A DNA stretch of 64,000 nt from Xenopus tropicalis. Lineage: Eukaryota; Chordata; Amphibia; Anura; Pipidae. The notes below the pieces were generated by a model that saw only the letters and a list, made by a program, of their open reading frames with translations, was not told the origin of the DNA and did not search any database. Made by a program: the position numbers and the translations under genes. The stretch spans positions 5,561,815 through 5,625,814 of the forward strand of contig NC_030683.2 of the NCBI RefSeq assembly GCF_000004195.4, read 5' to 3'. Positions 53,371-64,000 of this stretch are shown in pieces (positions within the stretch are counted from its first letter, which is position 1; each line of letters begins with the position of its first letter).

Positions 53371-54160
53371 GTACTGGTTGTATCAGGAGTCAGAACCAGC
53401 AGTGCAGGGAAGGGAAAGGGGCAGACACAGTGACAGTTACACATAACTATAAACCCAGTGAGAATGAGGAATGAATGGATATTGGGGAGTTGTATCAGGA
53501 GTCAGAACCAGCAGTGCAGGGAAGGGAAAGGGACAGACACAGTGACAGTTACACATAACTATAAACCCAGTGAGAATGAGGGATGAATGGATATTGGGGA
53601 GTTGTATCAGGAGTCAGAACCAGCAGTGCAGGGACGGGAAAGGGACAGACACAGTGACAGTTACACATAACTATAAACCCAGTGAGAATGAGGGATGAAT
53701 GGATATTGGGGAGTTGTATCAGGAGTCAGAACCAGCAGTGCAGAGAAGGGAAAGGGACAGACACAGTGACAGTTACACATAACTATAAACCCAGTGAGAA
53801 TGAGGAATGAATGGATATTGGGGAGTTGTATCTGGAGTCAGAACCAGCAGTGCAGGGAAGGGAAAGGGACAGACACAGTGACAGTTACACATAACTATAA
53901 ACCCAGTGAGAATGAGGAATGAATGGGTATTGGGGAGTTGTATCAGGAGTCAGAACCAGCAGTGCAGAGAAGGGAAAGGGACAGACACAGTGACAGTTAC
54001 ACATAACTATAAACCCAGTGAGAATGAGGGATGAATGGATATTGGGGAGTTGTATCAGGAGTCAGAACCAGCAGTGCAGGGAAGGGAAAGGGACAGACAC
54101 AGTGACAGTTACACATAACTATAAACCCAGTGAGAATGAGGAATGAATGGGTACTGGGAG
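53371..54160 (+). repeat. 112-bp satellite, ~7 copies
   Basis: TTGTATCAGGAGTCAGAACC repeats every 112 bp (53378, 53490, 53602), with CAGCAGTGCAGGGAAGGGAA, CAGTGACAGTTACACATAAC and TATAAACCCAGTGAGAATGA inside the unit. Copies differ at one to three positions. This is the clean reference for the degraded reverse array at 5331-9000. Confidence 0.97.
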
Positions 54161-54164
54161 CGCT

Positions 54165-54187
54165 GGGGGGGGGGGGGGGGGGGGGGG
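54165..54187. repeat. G23 homopolymer
   Basis: A run of 23 G directly follows the 112-bp satellite. Its length is likely uncertain. Confidence 0.85.
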
Positions 54188-54589
54188 TTAGTCTGTATGC
54201 AGCTGTAGCCGCACTCACTTATACAGAGACCCTGTGCCCTTTAAGACACAAGCGAGGGGGTGCAAGAGGGACGAGCCGGAGTCACCGCAAGAAATAAACC
54301 TTTCAATAATTCAGGGACATTGAGCCACTTCATGATTTACAGCAAATATCTTCAAATATTAAAGGGCACAGAAGATTAACCGAGATGCAGGGAAGCGCCA
54401 CTTGCTGATTGGGTTAAACGGCGGGTACCTGCGGCCGTGGTGGTGCCGGTTCCTACAACGTTACCTGGACCCAAGAATGTCAGATTGGATTATTCTGCAT
54501 TTATATTTAATTTGTTCTGCGTATGGTGGATCGTGTCCTAAAGGCCCAAAATGGACCCAAAATTCACCAAAATTTGTACCCAAAATCTA
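54188..54589. other. Unique block
   Basis: No gene seen. 54280-54380 (GAAATAAACCTTTCAATAAT) is AT-rich and plain. Confidence 0.3.
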
Positions 54590-56320
54590 CCCAGCCTGGG
54601 CTGGCACCCAATTAATTCTAAAGGGACTCCCTGGTAACAAGGCTGGCACCCAATTGATTCTAAAGGGACTCCCTGGTAACAAGGCTGGCACCCAATTGAT
54701 TCTAAAGGGACTCCCTGGTAACAAGGCTGGCACCCAATTGATTCTAAAGGGACTCCCTGGTTACAAGGCTGGCACCCAATTGATTCTAAAGGGACTCCCT
54801 GGTTACAAGGCTGGCACCCAATAGATTCTAAAAGGACTCCCTGGTCACAAGGCTGGCACCCAATTGATTCTAAAAGGACTCCCTGGTCACAAGGCTGGCA
54901 CCCAATTGATTCTAAAGGGACTCCCTGATCACAAGGCTGGCACCTAATTGATTCTAAAGGGACTCCCTGGTCACAAGGCTGGCACCCAATTGATTCTAAA
55001 GGGACTCCCTGGTAACAAGGCTGGCACCCAATTGATTCTAGAGGGACTCCCTGGTCACAAGGCTGGCACCCAATTGATTCTAAAGGGACTCCCTGGTCAC
55101 AAGGCTGGCACCCAATTGATTCTAAAGGGACTCCCTGATCACAAGGCTGGCACCCAATTGATTCTAAAGGGACTCCCTGGTTACAAGGCTTGCACCCAAT
55201 TGATTCTAAATGGACTCCCTGATCACAAGGCTGGCACCCAATTGATTCTAAAGGGACTCCCTGGTTACAAGGCTTGCACCCAATTGATTCTAAATGGACT
55301 CCCTGATCACAAGGCTGGCACCCAATTAATTCTAAAGGGACTCCCTGGTTACAAGGCTTGCACCCAATAGATTCTAAAGGGACTCCCTGGTCACAAGGCT
55401 GGCACCCAATTGATTCTAAAAGGACTCCCTGGTCACAAGGCTGGCACCCAATAGATTCTCCCTGGTCATAAGGCTGGCACCCAATTGATTCTAAAGGGAC
55501 TCCCTGGTCACAAGGCTGGCACCCAATAGATTCTAAAAGGACTCCCTGGTCACAAGGCTTGCACCCAATTGATTCTATAGGACTCCCTGGTCACAAGGCT
55601 GGCACCCAATTGATTCTAAAGGGACTCCCTGGTCACAAGGCTGGCACCCAATAGATTCTAAAAGGACTCCCTGGTTACAAGGCTGGCACCCAATAGATTC
55701 TAAAAGGACTCCCTGGTCACATGACTGGCACCCAATTGATTCTATAGGGACTCCCCGGTTACAAGGCTGGCACCCAATTGATTCTAAAGGGACTCCCCGG
55801 TTACAAGGCTGGCACCCAATTGATTCTAAAGGGACTCCCCGGTTACAAGGCTGGCACCCAATTGATTCTATAGGGACTCCCCGGTTACAAGGCTGGCACC
55901 CAATTGATTCTATAGGGACTCCCTGGTCACAAGGCTGGCACCCAATTGATTCTATAGGGACTCCCTGGTCACAAGGCTGGCACCCAATTGATTCTATAGG
56001 GACTCCCTGGTCACAAGGCTGGCACCCAATTGATTCTCCCTGGTCACAAGGCTGGCACCCAATTGATTCTCCCTGGTCACAAGGCTGGCACCCAATTGAT
56101 TCTCCCTGGTCACAAGGCTGGCACCCAATTGATTCTCCCTGGTCACAAGGCTGGCACCCAATTGATTCTATAGGGACTCCCCGGTTACAAGGCTGGCACC
56201 CAATTGATTCTATAGGGACTTCCCAGTTACAAGGCTGGCACCCAATTGATTCTAAAGGGACCCCCTGGTCTCAAGGCTGGCACCCAATAGATTCTCCCTG
56301 GTCACATGACTGGCACCCAG
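54590..56320. repeat. 42-bp minisatellite, ~41 copies
   Basis: GGCTGGCACCCAATTGATTC, then TAAAGGGACT and CCCTGGTCACAA, repeats at 42 bp. Because 42 is divisible by 3, frames such as AGTQLILKGLPGHK stay open for 140 codons, but they are not genes. A 33-bp deletion variant (GATTCTCCCTGGTCAC) forms a run of about four copies at 56030-56165, with singletons near 55455 and 56290. Confidence 0.97.
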
Positions 56321-57225
56321 ATATTGCTAAAAAGCCCATTTTGAAGCCCAATAAATACAATAATAATGATGAATCTCTGTTTCGCCCAATAAGGACCCAG
56401 TAGATCACAATCTTTTCCCTTTAATCCTGAAGACAAATTGTCACTTTGGAATTTATTATTTTCCATGAAAAAATTTAAATTAGTGATTTTTTTTACCCCG
56501 AGGGCAAAGTGAGTGAAATTAAAGCCCCTCCTCCTAATGAATTTTATGACCTTATTTAAATCCAGGTCTCTTGCTCATTAGCAGGTAGCGGGACAGGCTC
56601 CGCCCCCCGGGGGGGCTCACTGACAGATAAAGACGTTTTACCCAGGATCCTGTAAGGAATGTCCCATCCCATAATCCCTAATCCCATGTGACGTGCCGCT
56701 AGCGTCGCTCCTGTGGTGCCGCGCAATAGGGCTCCAAAGCTGCTCACAGATAAGGCAGCAATGACTCCCTGCGGGGGATACACGCCTGGCAGTTTTGAGA
56801 GCCTTCTGACCCCACCACTGACCTTTCCCAGGAGATACTTGTACTGCTGAGACCCCCCCAGTCATTAAACCCCTGTATCAGGCTCAGCCAGAAATCACCC
56901 CCCCAGCCCCAAATCTGCCATTCAGCCGCAATTATCTGCCAACTCATTCAGCCCTTCCGCTGCTTATGTACTAAATGCAATGGGAAGTGCCCCTTACCCC
57001 CTGTCTGATACCCTGGGGGGCCTCCCAGCTCTTTAGTTGCCTCTGTGGCCCCATGGGGCCCCCCCCTGCTCCTCAGCACCCAACTCACATCTCTGTTGCC
57101 TTCTGTTTCTCTGTACTGGGAGAATTAGGGCTCATTTTATTCTAACTGCCCAAGTGCCTTCTATTTAATGTAATGGTACATTCCGAGTTAGCCAGAGAGC
57201 CGTGTGTATGAGCCCTTCCTGTCCA
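56321..57225. other. Repeat-free block, candidate regulatory DNA
   Basis: 56500-56600 (TAAAGCCCCTCCTCCTAATG, TGCTCATTAGCAGGTAGCG) resembles a conserved noncoding element. No exon is recognisable in the rest. Confidence 0.35.
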
Positions 57226-58155
57226 TCTCTCCTGGAGCCCTCTAGTCTCTCCTGGGGCCCTCTAGTCTCTCCTGGGGCCCTCTAGTCTCTCCTGGGGCCC
57301 TCTAGTCTCTCCTGGAGCCCTCTAGTCTCTCCTGGGGCCCTCTAGTCTCTCCTGGGGCCCTCTAGTCTCTCCTGGGGCCTCTAGTCTCTCCTGGGCCCTC
57401 TAGTCTCTCCTGGGGCCTCTAGTCTCTCCTGGGGCCTCTAGTCTCTCCTGGGACCCTCTAGTCTCTCCTGGGGCCCTCTAGTCTCTCCTGGGCCCTCTAG
57501 TCTCTCCTGGGGCCTCTAGTCTCTCCTGGGGCCTCTAGTCTCTCCTGGGGCCCTTTAGTCTCTCCTGGGGCCCTCTAGTCTCTCCTGGGGCCCTCTAGTC
57601 TCTCCTGGGCCCTCTAGTCTCTCCTGGGGCCTCTAGTCTCTCCTGGGGCCTCTAGTCTCTCCTGGGGCCCTTTAGTCTGTCCTGGGGCCCTCTAGTCTCT
57701 TCTGGGGCCCTCTAGTCTCTCCTGGGGCCCTTTAGTCTGTCCTGGGGCCCTCTAGTCTCTCCTGGGGCCCTCTAGTCTCTCCTGGGGCCCTCTAGTCTCT
57801 CCTGGGGCCTCTAGTCTCTCCTGGGGCCTCTAGTCTCTCCTGGGGCCCTTTAGTCTGTCCTGGGGCCCTCTAGTCTCTCTGGGCCCTCTAGTCTCTCCTG
57901 GGGCCCTCTAGTCTGTCCTGGGGCCCTCTAGTCTCTCCTGGGGCCCTCTAGTCTCTCCTGGGGCCTCTAGTCTCTCCTGGGGCCTCTAGTCTCTCCTGGG
58001 GCCCTCTAGTCTCTCCTGGGGCCCTCTAGTCTGTCCTGGGCCCTCTACTCTGTCCTGGGGCCTCTAGTCTCTCCTGGGGCCCTCTAGTCTGTCCTGGGCC
58101 CTCTACTCTGTCCTGGGGCCCTCTAGTCTGTCCTGGGGCCCTCTAGTCTCTCCTG
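57226..58155. repeat. 20-bp minisatellite, ~46 copies
   Basis: CTCTCCTGGGGCCCTCTAGT repeats with 18-19 bp variants that lose one or two of the G or C residues, and a CTGTCC variant. It breaks into the 12-bp array at about 58155. Confidence 0.97.
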
Positions 58156-61100
58156 GGTGATACAGTGGGTGATACAGTGGGTCATAATGTGGGTGATACA
58201 GTGGGTGATACAGTGGGTCATAATGTGGGTGATACAGTGGGTGATACAGTGGGTGATGCAGTGGGTGATACAGTGGGTGATACAGTGGGTCATAATGTGG
58301 GTGATACAGTGGGTGATACAATGGGTCATAATGTGGGTGATACAGTGGGTGATACAGTGGGTGATGCAGTGGGTGATACAGTGGGTGATACAGTGGGTGA
58401 TACAGTGGGTCATAATGTGGGTGATACAGTGGGTGATACAGTGGGTGATACTGTGGGTCATACAGTGGGTGATACAGTGGGTGATACTGTGGGTCATACA
58501 GTGGGTGATACAGTGGGTGATACAGTGGGTCATAATGTGGGTGATACAGTGGGTGATACAGTGGGTCATAATGTGGGTGATACAGTGGGTGATACAGTGG
58601 GTCATAATGTGGGTGATACAGTGGGTGATACAGTGGGTCATATGTGGGTGATACAGTGGGTCATAATGTGGGTGATACAGTGGGTTATATGTGGGTGATA
58701 CAGTGGGTGATACAGTGGGTCATAATGGGGGTGATACAGTGGGTCATATGTGGGTGATACAGTGGGTCATAATGTGGGTGATACAGTGGGTGATACAGAG
58801 GGTGATACAGTGGGTCATAATGTGGGTGATACAGTGGGTCATATGTGGGTGATACAGTGGGTCATAATGTGGGTGATACAGTGGGTGATACAGAGGGTGA
58901 TACAGTGGGTCATAATGTGGGTGATACAGTGGGTCATATGTGGGTGATACAGTGGGTCATAATGTGGGTGATACAGTGGGTCATATGTGGGTGATACAGT
59001 GGGTCATAGTGTGGGTGATACAGTGGGTCATATGTGGGTGATACAGTGGGTGATATAGTGGGTGATACAGAGGGTGATACAGTGGGTCATAATGTGGGTG
59101 ATACAGTGGGTCATATATGGGTGATACAGTGGGTGATACAGTGGGTGATACAGTGGGTCATAATGTGGGTGATACAGTGGGTCATAATGTGGGTGATACA
59201 GTGGGTCATATGTGGGTGATACAGTGGGTGATACAGTGGGTGATACAGTGGGTCATATGTGGGTGATACAGTGGGTGATACTGTGGGTCATACAGTGGGT
59301 GATACAGTGGGTGATACTGTGGGTCATACAGTGGGTGATACAGTGGGTGATACAGTGGGTCATAATGTGGGTGATACAGTGGGTGATACAGTGGGTCATA
59401 ATGTGGGTGATACAGTGGGTGATACAGTGGGTCATAATGTGGGTGATACAGTGGGTGATACAGTGGGTCATATGTGGGTGATACAGTGGGGTCATAATGT
59501 GGGTGATACAGTGGGTTATATGTGGGTGATACAGTGGGTCATAATGGGGGTGATACAGTGGGTCATATGTGGGTGATACAGTGGGTCATAATGTGGGTGA
59601 TACAGTGGGTGATACAGTGGGTGATACAGAGGGTGATACAGTGGGTCATAATGTGGGTGATACAGTGGGTCATATGTGGGTGATACAGTGGGTGATACAG
59701 TGGGTGATACAGTGGGTCATAATGTGGGTGATACAGTGGGTGATACAGTGGGTCATAATGTGGGTGATACAGTGGGTCATATGTGGGTGATACAGTGGGT
59801 CATAGTGTGGGTGATACAGTGGGTCATATGTGGGTGATACAGTGGGTGATATAGTGGGTGATACAGAGGGTGATACAGTGGGTCATAATGTGGGTGATAC
59901 AGTGGGTGATACAGTGGGTCATATGTGGGTGATACAGTGGGTGATACAGTGGGTGATATAGTGGGTGATACAGAGGGTGATACAGTGGGTGATACAGTGG
60001 GTGATACAGTGGGTGATACAGTGGGTGATACAGTGGGTCATAATGTGGGTGATACAGTGGGTCATAATGTGGGTGATACAGTGGGTCATATGTGGGTGAT
60101 ACAGTGGGTGATACAGTGGGTGATACAGTGGGTGATACAGTGGGTGATACAGTGGGTCATAATGTGGGTGATACAGTGGGTCATAATGTGGGTGATACAG
60201 TGGGTCATATGTGGGTGATACAGTGGGTGATACAGTGGGTCATAATGTGGGTGATACAGTGGGTGATACAGTGGGTCATAATGTGGGTGATACAGTGGGT
60301 CATATGTGGGTGATACAGTGGGTCATAGTGTGGGTGATACAGTGGGTCATATGTGGGTGATACAGTGGGTGATATAGTGGGTGATACAGAGGGTGATACA
60401 GTGGGTCATAATGTGGGTGATACAGTGGGTCATATGTGGGTGATACAGTGGGTCATAGTGTGGGTGATACAGTGGGTCATATGTGGGTGATACAGTGGGT
60501 GATATAGTGGGTGATACAGAGGGTGATACAGTGGGTCATAATGTGGGTGATACAGTGGGTCATATGTGGGTGATACAGTGGGTGATACAGTGGGTGATAC
60601 AGTGGGTGATACAGTGGGTCATAATGTGGGTGATACAGTGGGTCATAATGTGGGTGATACAGTGGGTCATATGTGGGTGATACAGTGGGTGATACAGTGG
60701 GTGATACAGTGGGTGATACTGTGGGTCATACAGTGGGTGATACAGTGGGTGATACTGTGGGTCATACAGTGGGTGATACAGTGGGTGATACAGTGGGTCA
60801 TAATGTGGGTGATACAGTGGGTGATACAGTGGGTCATAATGTGGGTGATACAGTGGGTCATAATGTGGGTGATACAGTGGGTGATACAGTGGGTCATATG
60901 TGGATGATACAGTGGGTCATAATGTGGGTGATACAGTGGGTTATATGTGGGTGATACAGTGGGTCATAATGGGGGTGATACAGTGGGTCATATGTGGGTG
61001 ATACAGTGGGTCATAATGTGGGTGATACAGTGGGTGATACAGTGGGTGATACAGAGGGTGATACAGTGGGTCATAATGTGGGTGATACAGTGGGTCATAT

Positions 61101-62305
61101 GTGGGTGATACAGTGGGTGATACAGTGGGTCATAATGTGGGTGATACAGTGGGTGATACAGTGGGTCATAATGTGGGTGATACAGTGGGTCATATGTGGG
61201 TGATACAGTGGGTCATAGTGTGGGTGATACAGTGGGTCATATGTGGGTGATACAGTGGGTGATATAGTGGGTGATACAGAGGGTGATACAGTGGGTCATA
61301 ATGTGGGTGATACAGTGGGTGATACAGTGGGTCATATGTGGGTGATACAGTGGGTGATACAGAGGGTGATACAGTGGGTGATACAGTGGGTGATACAGTG
61401 GGTCATATGTGGGTGATATAGTGGGTGATACAGAGGGTCATATGTGGGTGATATAGTGGGTGATACAGAGGGTGATACAGTGGGTGATACAGTGGGTGAT
61501 ACAGTGGGTCATAATGTGGGTGATACAGTGGGTCATATGTGGGTGATATAGTGGGTGATACAGAGGGTGATACAGTGGGTGATACAGTGGGTGATACAGT
61601 GGGTGATACAGTGGGTCATAATGTGGGTGATACAGTGGGTCATAATGTGGGTGATACAGTGGGTCATATGTGGGTGATACAGTGGGTGATACAGTGGGTG
61701 ATACAGTGGGTGATACAGTGGGTGATACAGTGGGTCATAATGTGGGTGATACAGTGGGTCATAATGTGGGTGATACAGTGGGTCATATGTGGGTGATACA
61801 GTGGGTGATACAGTGGGTGATACAGTGGGTCATAATGTGGGTGATACAGTGGGTGATACAGTGGGTCATAATGTGGGTGATACAGTGGGTCATATGTGGG
61901 TGATACAGTGGGTCATAGTGTGGGTGATACAGTGGGTCATATGTGGGTGATACAGTGGGTGATATAGTGGGTGATACAGAGGGTGATACAGTGGGTCATA
62001 TGTGGGTGATACAGTGGGTGATACAGTGGGTGATACAGTGGGTCATAATGTGGGTGATACAGTGGGTCATATGTGGGTGATACAGTGGGTGATACAGTGG
62101 GTGATACAGTGGGTCATACAGTGGGTCATATGTGGGTGATACAGTGGGTGATACAGTGGGTCATACAGTGGGTGATACAGTGGGTCATACAGTGGGTCAT
62201 ATGTGGGTGATACAGTGGGTGATACAGTGGGTGATACAGTGGGTCATACAGTGGGTGATACAGTGGGTGATACAGTGGGTGATACAGTGGGTGATACAGT
62301 GGGGG
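58156..62305. repeat. 12-bp minisatellite, ~345 units (4.1 kb)
   Basis: GGGTGATACAGT alternates with GGGTCATAATGT, GGGTCATATGT, GGGTGATATAGT and AGGGTGATACA variants. Higher-order blocks recur: a pattern with GATACTGTGGGTCATAC twice appears near 58448, 59278 and 60714, and a GATATAGTGGGTGATACAG block appears at least eight times after 59047. The GDTVGDTV and WVIQWVI open frames are artefacts of a unit whose length is divisible by 3. Confidence 0.98.
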
Positions 62306-62345
62306 ATACTCCTGAGTCCCTCTAGTCTCTCCTGGGGCCCTCTAG
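62306..62345. repeat. Remnant of the 20-bp minisatellite
   Basis: CCCTCTAGTCTCTCCTGGGG and CCCTCTAG reappear immediately right of the 12-bp array, matching the unit at 57226-58155. Confidence 0.93.
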
Positions 62346-63410
62346 CTGCAATCTGTGTAGTATTACTTAGGCCAATCAGTCCCTGTGTTTCCTTGAACTT
62401 GTTGTCTATGCTACGGGTATCTATATCTATTATCTATACTGGGGGTATCTATATCTATTATCTATACTGTGGGTAACTATACCCACCTATACCCATTATC
62501 TATACTGGGGGTAACTAGTATAACCCTAATGAGACAATCAAAAAAGTCCAATATTCTAACCTTTATTATTATGGTTGACAAGTTGGATCAAACAGGAGGA
62601 ACCTGTCGGTTACTTCTTCCCCAGTTTCACTCCTATAAATTCCTCCTGCCGAAGGGTTAATTACATACCGATGTTTCTTTAAATTAAATGCCCTTTTCCC
62701 ATTTACAAAAAAACTTAAGTCATAAATATGAAATACTGAATGCAGACGCTGAATATTGTATCATTGCCCCGGAAATGTTGGTGATATTTTCCCAATATGA
62801 TTTTATTTAATTTCATTGAACCGGGGGGGGGGGGGGGGGGGGGGTGAACTGACAGTTTTCAGATGAAGATGAAAGTAAAGAAAGGGAGAGCTAATTAATC
62901 TGCGGGGCTGACACTTGTATGGAGTGTCTCATATAGATACATACATGTATCCGCCCCGGGGGGTCAGTAGCAACCAGGTGATTTAGTGCATTATCACAGC
63001 GCGGCACGTGCATGGGAAATTACCCCCCGGGGGGCAGATTAGTGCTGCCGTCTCTCCCTATATTTCATTATATTATAGTTATAGGACTGATTACAAATCT
63101 TAGAATATGAAACATTTTTTCAAATGATAAATTAAAAAAAAAAACAAAAACTCGACGTTTTCTATCGTACGGTGTAGCGTTGCTAGGGGCCTACTTATGT
63201 TAGAAACCGGGCGCGGAGCTGAGAGACAGGCTGTAGGATGAGTAGGAGAGGGACAATAATAATAGACCAATAATGTACTTTGTGGAATTCAGACAGACAG
63301 AAAGAGCGGAGGAAAGATAACAATGTAATGAAATGATTAAAAATGTGAACTTTCCCTTTAAAATCTGCAGGACCTGTATACATTTTGGGACATTTAACCA
63401 GTAAGAGTGC
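62346..63410. other. Unique block with G22 run
   Basis: 62405-62515 has about four copies of GGGTATCTATATCTATTATC-like sequence. G22 lies at 62823-62844. 62850-63060 (GGAGAGCTAATTAATCTGCG, AACCAGGTGATTTAGTGC, GCGGCACGTGCATGGG) is a candidate conserved element with TAATTA and CACGTG motifs. No gene. Confidence 0.35.
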
Positions 63411-64000
63411 AGTGCATTACTGTCAGACCTAACTGCCATGTACATTACTGTCCTACCTAACTGCCATGTACATTACTGTCCCACCTAACTGCCATGTACA
63501 TTACTGTCAGACCTAACTGCCATGTACATTACTGTCCCACCTAACTGCCATGTACATTACTGTCAGACCTAACTGCCATGTACATTACTGTCAGACCTAA
63601 CTGCCATGTACATTACTGTCAGACCTAACTGCCATGTACATTACTGTCCTACCTAACTGCCATGTACATTACTGTCCTACCTAACTGCCATGTACATTAC
63701 TGTCAGACCTAACTTCCATGTACATTACTGTCCAACCTAACTGCCATGTACATTACTGTCCCACCTAACTGCCTTGTACATTACTGTCCCACCTAACCGC
63801 CATGTACATTACTGTCAGACCTAACTGCCATGTACATTACTGTCCAACATAACTGCCATGTACATTACTGTCAGACCTAACTGCCATGTACATTACTGTC
63901 CATTCCAACATAACTGCCATGTACATTACTGTCAGACCTAACTGCCATGTACATTACTGTCCCACCTAACTGCCATGTACATTACTGTCAGACCTAACTG
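63411..64000. repeat. 28-bp minisatellite, >20 copies, truncated by window end
   Basis: CTAACTGCCATGTACATTAC with TGTCAGAC, TGTCCCAC or TGTCCTAC between units repeats at 28 bp to the last base, so its true length is unknown. Confidence 0.97.

Noticed and set aside
54402..55370. AGTQLILKGLPGNK repeat proteins of 140 codons
   Set aside because: The 42-bp unit is divisible by 3; the frame is interrupted where the unit varies (TAG in CAATAGATT).
58157..61903. GDTVGDTV and WVIQWVI repeat proteins, possibly membrane-like
   Set aside because: The 12-bp unit is a multiple of 3, so frames stay open automatically; both strands show the same effect and no start context or conserved flank exists.

Overview
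This is vertebrate nuclear DNA, most likely from a pipid frog of the Xenopus type. It holds one recognisable protein-coding gene, a complete three-exon emx2 homeobox gene on the + strand (start codon 40801, stop 47319-47321, 247 aa). The frog assignment rests on the protein and on short TTAA-flanked elements with TTAAAGGGGTAGTTCACC-type ends, which are typical of Xenopus genomes. I could not search a database, so X. laevis versus X. tropicalis is not resolved.

Layout. 1-610 is ordinary single-copy-looking sequence. About 620-9600 is of poor quality: a very noisy 20-bp array (620-4055), an unreadable spacer (4056-5330), and a badly degraded reverse-oriented copy (5331-9000) of the same 112-bp satellite that appears cleanly at 53371-54160. 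9600-29890 alternates unique blocks with clean tandem arrays: 104 bp (10811-12160), 81 bp with about 94 copies (13205-20945), 133 bp (21660-23155), 68 bp (24757-25330), and a 113-bp unit amplified inside a MITE (26133-27210). 29890-39470 carries short-unit minisatellites and TATC/GATA microsatellites between repeat-free blocks that look like candidate regulatory DNA. 39470-40800 is the emx2 upstream region and 5' leader; 40801-48490 is emx2 with its 3' UTR. 48490-64000 has candidate enhancers just downstream of the gene, MITEs, and then large minisatellites: 112 bp, 42 bp, 20 bp, a 4.1-kb 12-bp array nested inside the 20-bp array, and a 28-bp array that runs off the window end.

How it works together. 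emx2 encodes a homeodomain transcription factor of forebrain and urogenital development, and it stands alone here. The remaining functional content is probably cis-regulation of emx2, including several repeat-free blocks and two strong CTCF-like motifs in divergent orientation, plus tandem-repeat and MITE turnover. Nearly all the long open reading frames elsewhere are read-through of tandem repeats whose unit length is divisible by 3 or whose units lack stops. I found no tRNA, rRNA, CRISPR, prophage or operon, and no convincing new protein system. The most unusual things are the scale and nested architecture of the tandem arrays, two near-perfect hairpins, and the probable assembly artefact at the left end.
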